From: Phaeotremella fagi
Taxonomy: Eukaryota > Basidiomycota > Tremellomycetes > Tremellales > Phaeotremellaceae
Assembly (NCBI GenBank): GCA_001599715.1
Contig: BCHU01000014.1
Location: 248,001 to 312,000, forward strand
Length of the DNA stretch: 64,000 bases
Direction: 5' to 3'
A program made the position numbers and the translations under genes. This document shows, one piece after another, positions 25,230 through 36,347 of this stretch. The stretch's first letter is position 1. Every line of letters starts with the position of its first letter. The notes beneath the pieces are model-generated. The model ran no database searches and had not been told where the DNA came from. It was given only the letters and a program-made list of their open reading frames with translations.

Positions 25230-26682
25230 GTTGGGAGTTGATCTTTGATTCTAAGTGAAGTACTGTTGGATGAGTGAGTTCTACGGATGATATGATTAGA
25301 AGGAGAATGTCAGTAAACCGTCATAGTGGAATAAAGTCTATGGTCGGACTCACGTTGAAGGTGTCAGACCCCTTTAGATGTTCAGACCCAAAAAAAGATT
25401 GGTTCAAAGGTAGAAACCAAACGTAGGTTATTAATATGGATACTATTATCCACTAGTTGTTTTGTTGGGAGTGCACTGATCGTTAAAATGGTGAAGTATC
25501 TTGAATCGATAACTGGTAGTAGCCTTCCTTTCCAATGATTCCTCAGTTCCTAAGGATACTTCGCGAGTAGAAGAGTGAGAGTGAGAGTGAGAGTGACAGA
25601 CACTACAGAGGTGCAGTGGTGCAGTGAGTAGCAGCTGTATAATCTACACACTGATGTCACTGTCTTTAATGTTGAATAATACTGTGTATATACTGTTGAT
25701 AGAATGAACAATGACCAAATCCTCTCTTAATTCACACTGATGAAACACTTAATCCCCGGAATCACACCAAAGCAAAAAAAGACAAAGCGCGTCTGAAAGA
25801 AAATTCCCACGTGGACGCCACATCAACGCACGCGCTCTTTGTGCCACACCAAAGATGAAATTACTTGAAATGGTAAAATCATTAGTTAAGCATAAGCTTC
25901 GATTCCCTGGTGACGCGTTTTCTTTTGGTGCAAACTCCTCCCAGATCCTAGAACTAATACTCCGAAGACATTACTTTTACAGGGAGTCTCTAGGGAGCAG
26001 GGAGTGCGAGAAAGGAAGGGTTCAGACAGACAATATTAGTATCATTAATTAACGAATGTGTTCTACTAATATTTTCTTGAGGTTTCTGGGACAATTCTGT
26101 CCTGGATGTGAAATCAATGTCATGAAGAGTGAGAGGATGTATGGTATAGTCAGAAAGAGGAATATTCTAAAACGCCAGACTGTATGTAGATTCAGATCCT
26201 TTCAATTATATCTTCGTTGTGATTTCATTCGTACAGCATGCTCGTCCGTTCATCATGCCACAAACAATGACAGTCACCGAAGTAACCAAAAAAGAATCAA
26301 GATCCACGAATCTAACGAAAAACAACTAGTCAACAGTGCTCGTACGCACTCTAATCGTACGTGTCATCCCAAACCAACCTATCGAAAGTATGTATGACAT
26401 GAAAAAATTGATCGAGCACTAGTTCAATTCCAGTGATCGTCCCACTGTCCAAACAATCCCAAAGTGGCATTTTATGAGGCCGGATGTTTAGAGTGAGGCA
26501 AAATCTGGTCATTGAAATATGTTACTGAATCCTTGGTACGGCATGACAAGCTCGTCAGATGAATTCCATGTAGAAACGAAATCGGAAAACAACATAAAGC
26601 AGATACTGTCGCTAATGTAAGATCTTTCTAAAGCTCTCATTGTCTCTGCACAAATACAGTAAACAATCCAAACCTCCTCACG
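25230..26682. other. Long divergent intergenic region
   Basis: About 1.45 kb, the largest gap in the window, between divergent genes. It has a short GAGAGT-type repeat, a tandem GTGCAGTG, an E-box CACGTG at 25808-25813 and several short open frames without splice or family support. I saw no tRNA-like cloverleaf by eye. Confidence 0.5.
25573..25597. repeat. Short GAGAGT/GAGTGA microsatellite
   Basis: Four imperfect units of GAGTGA lie in the upstream region of the DUF1765 gene. It may be part of the 5' leader or promoter. Confidence 0.6.
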
Positions 26683-28767
26683 ATGGATACAGTACCAGTC
26701 CCACTACCAAATTGGAATCCAACCAACATCTCCTCCTACCCCGGAGACCCAATAAACTCAACGGAATCTTTCAACCATTCCACACATCTAGAGGATCAGG
26801 CGTATCAAGCCAACAGATGGTTATTCGTTGGTATAATGATCATCATCATTTGGTGTTCTCTAGCGCAATTACCGCATACAATCATAAGAATGAGATTTAC
26901 CTCGTTCTCTCATTGTTTCAAATTGAAATTTCAGGATGACAACGAAGCGAAGGTCAATATAAAGACGGACCAGAATATCAATAACGAAACCGAAAGCGGA
27001 AACAACAGAACGGTGTCTAAACCAAGACGACTAAAACATCTCCATCTATCTCTCCCAATCTACACCGTCCCAATAATAAACCTCCCCCTCCCGCAATTCA
27101 TCCTTACCCTCCTAACCTGGATAATCTGTCTAGGCGTAGCAGGATGGTGTCAAACCTCCTTCCTAACTGACGCAAGCCGTTCGACATTAGTAGTAATGGC
27201 ATTATTAAGTTTAACCTTTGGACTTGGAATGAAATCATTCGGCTTAGGGACGTTATTACAAGTCGGTTACACCTCTATCAATTTCTTACATCGTTGGGTG
27301 GGCAGGATTGTTGTTCTGTTAGCTACTTTACATGTCGTGGCTTATCTTGTTGTGTTTTATAAAGCTGGTAGTGAGTTGGAATTTTTTTTTTCTGTTTTGA
27401 GAGAAGAGGGAGGACTGACGAAAGAATTTTTCTTAGTTGCTAAACAGGAAATGGCTAAACCTGCTAATTACTTGGGAGCTCTGGCTTATGGAGGTTTGTT
27501 ACTTGTAGGTATAGTCTCCATTAGACCAATAAGACAAAGATGGTGGTGGGTATTCAAATTCGGTCATCACGTAAGTCACTCTAACGTATGTCGTATCGCT
27601 ACTAACCATCGAAAAAATGATAAGTTTGGAATAATATTATTATTAGCAGGGGTAAGTTGCGTGAACCACAATAAACAATTTCTAAAACTGACGAACACCT
27701 TCGAACTCCCCCAATAGCTCAACTACCATTCCGGAGACATAATCCCTTATCTGATAGCAATCTGGATCCTATTCGTAATAAACACGCTCTTCCGCACCCT
27801 AACAACGAAATACACCATTGCAAAACTCCAAACCCTCCCCGGAGCCAAATCAACAAAAATAACATTCCCAAAAACGAAAAATTTCATACCAGGTCAACAC
27901 GTCCGTCTTCGAGTCAACCCCTTCAAATTCGGATTAACCAACAAGAATCTATCATGGATTAATCGAATAGAATCTCATCCGTTTACGATTTCCACTTCCG
28001 AGAATGAAAACCTGAGTTTGATAGTGAAAGTGGCTGGGGATTGGAGTGGTGAGGTATATGAAATGACTACAAGGGGTGGTGGTGAGATTGAAATGATGTG
28101 TTCGGTTGAGGGACCTTATGGTGGACCGTTGAATTTTATGTTTACGGCGTTTGAATCGGTATTGGTCGTTGTCGGTGGATCAGGTAGTGAGTTTATAATC
28201 TTTTTAGTAGTTGCGTTTGAGTTGACCAACGGATTATCTACTGTAGTTTCTTTCGGTTTGGGCGTGGTTTCAGGTATACTTGACGATATTCAATCAAACA
28301 AATCTGCTTGTCGTAGAATATCTTTAGTTTGGGTAGTTCGCGAGAGGGGTGAGTGAAAACAATAAGAATCAACTGGCTGATACAACATTTCAGAGAATAT
28401 AGAAGCACTTTCAAAAGAATTGAAAAACTTGACGGAAATAACCAAAAAAATCCAAAACGCAAAACCCAATTTCGAATGTAAATTACACTTACACCACACC
28501 CAACCAACCACAACCCCCAACCAAGAAGAGACCAAAACCTCAGCCCAATTGGAAGAACTCGTCCTGGACACACAAAACAACCGACCGAATCTCGCTCTAA
28601 TCTTACAAGAGATCATGGGTGAGACTATGAAAGGTGGATTAGGAGTTGGAGTCTGTGGACCTGCAGGTTTGGTTCAGGATGTCGAAAGGTTGGTCAAGGG
28701 TTTAGATGGGGTTGAGAAGAGTCGGGTTGGGGGTGTTGAATGTCATTCTGAAGCTTTTTCGCTTTGA
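26683..28767 (+). CDS. Ferric/cupric reductase, NADPH oxidase-like (FRE family)
   Basis: An integral membrane flavocytochrome. The N-terminus has NWN and NIS/NST glycosylation-type sequons and a first helix at WLFVGIMIIIIWCS. The ferric-reductase core shows two H-x13-H haem-ligand pairs: FLHRWVGRIVVLLATLHV, and FGHHFGIILLLAGLNYH, which appears only when two introns (after FGHH and after LLAG) are removed. FAD binding is marked by HPFTIST, NADPH binding by GPYGG and GGSGVSFGLG (again across an intron), and the end by a CGPAG motif and CHSEAFSL. It moves electrons from cytosolic NADPH to external ferric or cupric ions for uptake at the plasma membrane. No metal-transport partner is adjacent. 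Confidence 0.93.
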
Positions 28768-29183
28768 TGGTTTGGAATTGTAATGATTCTTTATTGATAC
28801 GACGTGTTTATGTTTTTGATAGAGGATTTGACGGTTGGTTGGGTTTTTTTATTCGTTGAAGAACATTTACACTGTGTTTGCTGTTGGATCAGTTGGTCAT
28901 ACATTTGTATCATATTTACAATACTACTACGTTTCTCGATTTCTCACCTTTAAGATTGTGGAGTCTGTCTTTTGATGGGAATTATGATGATAACATCTAA
29001 GCCTGTCTGATAATCATCACTTCGATCAGAAGAACGACGTGTTTCTGTGCAGCGACATCTCTCGCAACTTCTGATTGATCCCAATCAAACGCGTTCAAAG
29101 GGCTTAAGAGAATGTGAACATGACTATGATTGCATATATAGATACAGAAATTGACTAAACTACCTATTAAATACAATGTCACA
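28768..29183. other. Convergent intergenic region
   Basis: T-rich 3' regions of two facing genes. No further feature was seen. Confidence 0.5.
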
Positions 29184-30792
29184 CTAGAACCCCATTCCCT
29201 CTGCTCTAGGTGCCAGTGTAACGCTCAAACCACCATGTAAAGGTCTCTCGGTATCGAATCCAGCGGACATCATCAGTGTCCTCTCATCAACAGAATTAGG
29301 CGGTAGAACATCCAATAACCTGATCCCATCCTAATTCATCGCGTCAGCACACACACAACCCATTGACCTACAGTCTCGAAAACACTCCATCGTCCAGGTG
29401 GCTACCATACGATATATCAATAAAACAGTCAACGTGAAGACAAAGACCCACCGAGATTCTACTCTTCAAAACCTCGATTAAACCTCTTAATCCAGGTCCA
29501 TTCCTGACCCTCTCCCTCTCTTCCATATCGGTTAAACCAAAAACTTTGCCAGTCTCTTGAATCAACAGGCTGATATCTGAGACGAAAGTGAATGAACTGC
29601 CTAAAGACGGTTTGATGGTTGTCGTCGAGAATTTGGATAATTGATTGACGGGGACGGAAGAGGCTGTTGAATTCGTTAACTGAATCCGAGCGTTAGTTTC
29701 CGTGAAAGTGGTCAGGTAAGTTCATTTACGTACGATCGTAAGTAGATTATGTTTATAAGTCAATTGAGAGATTTCTTCCATGACTGCTATCATATTCGCG
29801 TGTCCTTGGTATCAGCTATTTTGAAATTGAGGAAACTAACCCTGTGAAGTTGTGCTTAACAGCATATCCTTGAACAGATTTACAACAGGGTCAATAACAA
29901 TGACCCGAGTTCGTCGTGCGTTTTCTTTATATCCAGCCTGAAAACCAAGTCAGATCGTTGACACGGAATATCAAAACCTACAAACTCCTGTTGTATAACG
30001 GAAAGTAAATCCAACAAATCAGGATCCAACTTGAAACAAGTGGTAACGATGATACGATCCAATACAGAATTCATTTCCTAGTTCTTGATCAGATCTGGCT
30101 CTTGTAGAAGACGAGACGACCTACAGTAGCATCAACATCCCATGATTCGAGTATAGATCGAGCCCTGGTAGGATTAAATGAACCCTCCGTATCTATCCAA
30201 TGACAAATTGATTCCTTGTCTTGTAGTAACTGACGTAAAGTCAAGTGAAGAGCGAGTAACTGTTATCAAAACCACTTATTAGTTTGATATAAAGGCAGAA
30301 AGATGCCGACTGACAGATTTACCAACTCTCCTCTGACCTGATAATTCAATCACCAGACCCATAAACCCATTTCTATCATTATTAAATCCAAATAAATCGT
30401 CTAAACCATTAATACCGAACCCAATCCATCCCTCTCCACTCGAAAGATTTTGCATCTCTTTCTGATAGATCTCATATCCCAGATGCTCTTCTTGATTATC
30501 TGGAAGAGTGGTTTTCAATAGATGACTGATCAATTCATCGACTGCGAATAAGTCGGTTGGACTGGTGTTTGGGAATTTAGATTTGATGATTGATTTGATT
30601 GTTTTGATGGAGGTCAACAAAATTTCATCGCTTGTTTTGAATTCACATTCGTCTGTGGATAAGTTGGCTTATTAGTCGCAAACTACTTCCACTGAGTAGA
30701 TATCTTTCCAATTGAGAATTCCACTTACCTAGTTGTGATACCAATTTTGAGAGATGGTTGGGAAGCTTATCTGAAATTCTTTTCAATAACAT
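29184..30792 (-). CDS. Rad51-family (RecA-like) recombination ATPase
   Basis: The start MLLKRISDKLPNHLSKL is in a small first exon. The second exon carries LGYEIYQKEMQNLSSGEGW and then GLVIELSGQRRVGKS, a Walker A (GxxxxGKS). After an intron directly behind the Ser comes LLALHLTLRQLL and IDTEGSFNPTR, the RecA-family segment after Walker A. Walker B is TRVIVIDPVVNLF. The end is LSVTLAPRAEGMGF. It is therefore a Rad51 paralogue acting in homologous recombination or recombinase loading. I cannot assign it to Rad55, Rad57, Xrcc3 or Rad51D; the Arg-Arg pair inside the P-loop is unusual. It diverges from MED22 over about 300 bases. Confidence 0.8.
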
Positions 30793-31089
30793 GGTGATCT
30801 GTTGAATCTGTTTTGATTTCGATGGTCGTGTTCGACTTTGTACCTCCCTCGATAGTATGGACGACGAGTTTTCTTTTCAGAGTTAGAGTCTCGTACCCTC
30901 TCCCACCTTCATATCTGTCGTAGCGGCTGTGAAGTTGAAATATGATAAGGTATTTTGTGATGATTGATGAAAGTGAAATCGAAAAACAACGAACGACATT
31001 TCCGGCAAACCATAACTTCGTTCCGTTGGATTAATGAATTTCACTTTCAACATCCACCAAACAACTAACAATACCAACCAATCCCCAAA

Positions 31090-31762
31090 ATGACAACAAA
31101 ATTCACGACAGATTCAATAACCCCATCATCTCTACCGACCGCTAACCTAGGTAAAAGGCGGCTTCAAACATCAACATCAAATCCCAACCCGAACGAATCT
31201 ACGACATCTGAAAATACCTTAGATAAATGGAAAGAAGAATTCAATCTTCGAATAGATAAAGAGATGAAGGGGTTGGTAGGGGGATTAAAAGAGCTGATAG
31301 AGTTAACTGACGTATGTCTAAACCCTCCTATTCTCATAATACGATAAGCACTGATAAGAATTCAAATGCTAGATAAAACCAAACCAAACCCAAAACAACG
31401 TCCTTCTCCCGCTAAATCTCAAAATCAAAACATCCCAATTAATCAGATCAACCCAGAATCTGCGTAACCTAACCCACGAATTGAAATTGTTGTTATTGAT
31501 TTCGGACGATGTTCAGAAAGTTAATCAGAGGGATTATGAATTTGGACAAGTCGCTCGGGAGAGGTTGGAGAGGTTTGAGGAGATTTCTAAATTGGTTGAT
31601 GGGTTTACTGGGGTGGGTGGGGTTGGTGCTGGTGCTGGTGCTGGTGGGAAGGGGGATACGGGGGTGAAAGTGGATGAAGGGACGATAGGAACTGCTATGG
31701 ATGTTGATTTACCTGAGGATGAAGATGAGGATGAGGATGATTTCGTAGAGGTTGAATCGTAG
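31090..31762 (+). CDS. MED22: Mediator complex subunit 22-like
   Basis: Two exons are joined phase 0 across donor GTATGT and acceptor CTAG: ELIELTD joins IKPNQTQNNV. The protein has an N-terminal helix LDKWKEEFNLRIDKEMKGLV and then LNLKIKTSQLIRSTQNLRNL and THELKLLLLISDD, matching the helical Med22/Srb6 pattern of the Mediator head. The C-terminus has a Gly/Ala repeat (GVGAGAGAGG) and an acidic tail (DEDEDEDDF). Mediator links activators to RNA polymerase II. The call rests on the pattern of conserved helices and small size, so some doubt remains. Confidence 0.68.
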
Positions 31763-31934
31763 TACCTTTCGACTATTATACCCAAAACCAAGTATACCAT
31801 GTAAAGTACGAGTAGATGTATAATTAAACACTAATTGAATGATATATAATACATGAGATGACACACGAACACGAAAGAATATACAACTCTGTCCCTCATC
31901 TCAAACATCCAAGCCAACCGAACTCCAATCCACC

Positions 31935-32723
31935 TCATCGCTTAAACAACCCCTTCCGTCTCCTAGAATGATTATCAACCAAACCCCTCCCCTCCAAATC
32001 TAAAATAGCCAAACGTAAATGATAAGGCTGTAAAGGTCCACTAGGGTCTTTAGAAGATCGTTGAATATCTTGAGCTAATCCAAATGTCAGATTCAGAAAC
32101 CCAGTGTCCATCTCAATGGTTACAAGTTCAAACGTACCAACTTCAATGACATCAGCAACAAACACTTTTCCCATACCTGCAACCACCGCCGTTAGATTTG
32201 GAGTAATATTCTGATCGAACAGATCACGATTCAACTAAGCGTCTTTTCAGCATCCTCCTTCTTATTTAAAAGAGAAGATTAACCAACCTTCTTAATAACG
32301 TTCTTCGGTATGGAAGCAGTTAGAAACGCATCAAATCGTTTCCCCTGTTCAGAATCCATAGAAGATCGTAACAATCTAATCCTAATCAATACCAACACCT
32401 AAAAGAAAGAGGAGGGAGGGGGGGACATACAACTGATCACCCCGTAATTTCTTATTCCTCCGACTAATCTCTCTTCCTTCTCCACTTATCGTCCCCATCC
32501 CCAATCCCAATCCATCCTCCTCCTCCCCCTCTTCATCTTCACCAATCACAGCATCCTGCCCGATCAACTCATCTTCATCTACGTCGTCTGCTTCGTCTAA
32601 CGCCCCGCTCAGATCACGTTTCGAGTGTAGGGTAACGTTTTGCTGGACTCTTTTGCGTTTTTTGGGAACGCCGAATGTGGGGAGTGCTATTTTGGAGCTT
32701 GATCCTTTGCGCGTGTCTAGCAT
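31935..32723 (-). CDS. TAF11: TFIID subunit TAF11, histone-fold protein
   Basis: Three exons. The first encodes a basic/acidic leader (PKKRKRVQQ, then GEDEEGEEEDG). The second encodes SSMDSEQGKRFDAFLTASIP, the first helix region. The third contains the rest of the hTAFII28-like histone fold: NITPNLTAVVAGMGKVFVAD and PLQPYHLRLAILDLEGRGLV. These match the TAF11 pattern of MxxEQ...RYE.yRRs.fPk, N..m.G.sKvFVgE and PL.P.H.reA.r. TAF11 pairs with TAF13 within TFIID at core promoters. It faces MED22, with 172 bases between the stops. Confidence 0.88.
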
Positions 32724-32899
32724 TTTTATGGGGGTGATATGATATGATGGTTAGAGGGAGGAAATTGAATAAGTGAGAAGTGGACGAACGAGGATGATAG
32801 ATGGAATTCAAGACTTTGGTGTGGATTTGGTTTCAGGCACGACTATAAACAGTGGTTGGCATACAACGATTTTGGTACTGTACAACCACAAAATCACAC

Positions 32900-35800
32900 C
32901 TAAACCTCAACCCCATTGACCAGCCCCACCCCGCTCCCAGCCCCAACCCCAAGCCCCTCCTCATCATCCTCATCATTCAAAACATACAATTTTTCAATCT
33001 CACTCAACACCCTCAAAAAGTCCCCTAATGGACCCCATCAATCAGCAAGTCGTCTCGTCGTCCCATCTCAGCTTCGGCACTTACAAAGATAATTCTGAGC
33101 TCTGATGATCCTTTGTGACGATCTCGCAGCTTCTGCGTTCAAAGGTTGAATCGCGGGTGTTGATAGAGCGTCTAATAATGTTGACGCTACGTATCTAACT
33201 TTTGCAACTAATGGGATTCCGTTCACGGCTAGATTCGATGATCAGCATCATAATCTTTGAAAGACATCAATCACCCACCTATGACTTGAATTGGAATCTT
33301 CTGTAAGATCAACAATAAATCACTGGCAACTTGATCCTTCTCTTCCTCTGAGAACAAAGCTTTCTCAGGATTAACCCGTCTAGAATTCGATTGTCGTTTC
33401 AAATTCCTCGTGCCGCTATCCCAAGAACTTCTTGATTGAGCGTTGATTTCAAGTTGTTGCCATGCGACTAATTCATCTCTATATTGAAGTACGATATATC
33501 GAACCATTTGCTATAAGATTTCAGCCAGTGATTTTGACAGGACACCGTCAAGAAGGGTAAATTACCTGTGTGACGTAGATATTCGCTTGTTGAATTAAAA
33601 AACAATCTTTCACCGTCGTCCGATTAGCTTTTGGGTTCAAAAAGAGTTGTCGAATATCATCAGAAGCATGAGCGTCCCAATCTGCCGACAAACTTCGGGT
33701 CGTTAGACAGACATCGATTCAATGCTATGTCGTACATACCTCTTCCTACTTTCAGGTTCTAAATCAAGTCTCAAAGATTCAGGACATTCATCCATCAACC
33801 CCATGATCTGATCAAACAATTCATCAACTTCGTTAAGTCGCATTTGCAGCATTAATCCTGAAGGTGGTTTCAGACGATCGCTTCGACGTTTAACCATAAT
33901 TTGTCCGGTTACTGTTGGTGTCAGTTAAGACTGATCGCTCTTGATCCACTTACATCGGAAAAGTTTACTGATATAGCAGAAACCACTCATGACAGAAGTT
34001 CTAGATTCAGGTTGCTCAAGGTAAGCTTCCTCAGTTATATATTCGTCATCTCTAATGATAATCATTAGCCAAAGCATTGATGGCATATCACTTTGCAACT
34101 CACAATTCAGCAGGTAAAGCCACATCGGGACAATCGTCTTCGTGCCAAAACACCGGATTTCCATCAATAGCAGCCCTAGTCTTATCACCTCCATATTGTA
34201 ACCAAAAAATTCTTCTTCGGAGTTGACATTCCACAGGTGATAGATCTTTATAACTCTTGATGGGGAAAATCAGCTGTCTGGACAGAGAATCTACACTCAC
34301 TTCCTCATCATGTAAGCGTAATCTCATCGACAAACCATGTGCCGCGGCGTAGAAACCTTCTGCAACAAAACGTATTCCGAGGGCATGTCCGCAAACCCTG
34401 ATGGTCGTCAGTAAGCTTCACTGATGTTATAGATTACACTCACGAGGTCCTAAAATAGTCATAGTTAAAATTAAGAAATTTCAAAACGACTGGACGCAAA
34501 CAAACAGACACTCACAAGTAAAGCATAATACCTATTCAGAACCAAAGTTAGCATCAAAATCTCAACCCGTTTTCAATAATCACTGAAAACCTACATCGAT
34601 AGACCGTCAAAACCGTAAAATCCTTTGCCAGATAAGCTCTAGTAAAACCTAAACACTTTTCCGCCAAAATCTTGACATCTTTTCTTGGAAGAGGAACGAA
34701 AGCCCTAGGACTCTGAACCAACGAATAAGCGATCACTACGAAAACCAAAGCGACGAATTCATCCTTGTTCTCATCTGATCGCTCTTCGCGTCGTGCGTTC
34801 AAATCACGCATGAAAGTCGGTTTATGTAGACATGGGATCAAGCAATAGGCGTAATCGAAATAGAGATCTATCACATGATAGAGGAGACTTCTTGGTAGGA
34901 CTTTATCGAATGGGTTCGTTGGTGAAGGGTTAGCAGTGAATGGTAGGAAATTGGGTGGCGATGTTAGTGGTTTGTCTGGTGGTGAGATCACTGAGATGGA
35001 TGGTTGTCTTGCTGATGTTGTATAAATTGGGTTCGGCAAGGTGTCTGAATTAAGGACAACAGAGATAGGGTTCCACATGTCATTGTTTATTTGACTGGTT
35101 TCAAGTAATTGAGCGGCTTGGATTGCCATCGTTTCAGGACCAGGACCAGGACCAGAACCAGAAGCATGACTATGACCACCAGATCCAGGAGTATTCAAAA
35201 CATCACCATTGATGGAAGTCCTATCACGTTCTCGAGAAAAGGCACTACGATAATATTCGGTAGTTTGGAATTCGTAAGGTTCTGGTTGAGGTAGTTGGAC
35301 GGTCTGACTTGAAGCTAATCCTGTTGCGTTGTATACAAAGTCAGGCGGTGTAGTTCCAGAGACGTTTGGATACAATGGCGCAGCTTGATTAGGTAGAGTC
35401 AAGTCTGTTGAAGAACCTTCTTGCAGTTTTCGTAAATACCTGTAAGCAATCTCAGCTGTGGTAATAACAATTTAGAAAAAGGCTGTACAAATTTGGAGGT
35501 CCTCTTTTTTTAGGTTTATATTCGAATGTACCTAAATGCATGTAAGCTTTAATCTCGAAACGAAAAGAAGTCTGCGAGCTTACAAGGTAGATTTAGTTGA
35601 CTGCAATGAGAACAAACGTCTCTAGAATTCATTGAAAGAATCTTGCTATTCGGGGGTGGGCGATCGCATTTCACCCTGAACATAAGTAAGCGTCATTAAC
35701 GGAACGAAATAAACATCCGGAAAAAACCCACTTTCTAGCTCTACAAGCTGTGTTTAGGTTAGTATTGAAAGTAAGATAGAAAATGGAGGACAGAACGTAC

Positions 35801-36051
35801 CATCACATGATTCTAACAAAAATATTTACAGTTAGCGGGATACCAACCTTAACCAAAACGGAGAACTCACGACTCTGTCTAGTTTTCTTAACCTTCTTGA
35901 TCGGCGATTCAGATCTTTCATAAACACCCTGATCAAAATCATCTTCTAAAGGACGTTTCAATTGATCGACCAATACCGTTGAAGATAAAGCTAAAGATGA
36001 AGACTCTGCTGGTGGATAAACGCCTCTTATGGCGTTGTTGATGTTGTCCAT
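32900..36051 (-). CDS. Zn(II)2Cys6 fungal transcription factor
   Basis: Exon 1 (35871-36051) ends with a basic KKVKKTRQS. Two tiny exons (35801-35812 and 35732-35747) and the next exon together spell CDACRARKVKC and then CSHCSQLNLPC, the six cysteines of a binuclear zinc cluster. KPKKRGPPN follows directly, a usual linker after such clusters. The middle contains the fungal-specific transcription factor domain: FDKVLPRSLLYHVIDLYFDY, and RRRIFWLQYGGDKTRAAIDG. The last exon ends EGLGVGAGSGVGLVNGVEV. It is a nuclear DNA-binding regulator; its targets are unknown. Unusual: 17 residues lie between Cys3 and Cys4, longer than in most family members. Confidence 0.87.
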
Positions 36052-36347
36052 TCTTGTTGTTTATTTGAATCGACACTGCAACCTTCGGTCTTCGCTCCGG
36101 CTCTGGCTTTCGCGTCCTTTTCCTTCTTTCTTCTGGCTTCAACTCTCGCTTTTAAAGATGAACCAACCGTGGCTTTGCCTTTGGAATCACTTGATAGAGG
36201 TTTAAGTTTCCTTCCTTCGAAGATAAAGAAATTAGAAGGAAGAATAGAGTGAGATAAAGGATAAACATCGGGAGAAGCTTGTTACAGAGTTGATACAAGG
36301 TTATCTAAATATCCGATACATCCGAGTGTGGCACTTCTACCCTCTAC
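36052..36347. other. Spacer with an open coding-like frame
   Basis: Between the end of RRP6 and the start of the Zn2Cys6 gene, both on the minus strand. The minus strand is open without a start codon from 36281 to a stop at 36027-36029 and reads like protein (see findings). Otherwise it is the probable 5' leader of the transcription factor. Confidence 0.4.

Noticed and set aside
25880..25930. GCTTCGATTCCCTGG, resembling a tRNA T-arm
   Set aside because: No paired stem, acceptor or anticodon arm could be formed around it.
26056..26397. 113-codon open frame in the long gap
   Set aside because: No splice, family or composition support; cysteine-rich translation without a pattern; lies in non-coding sequence.
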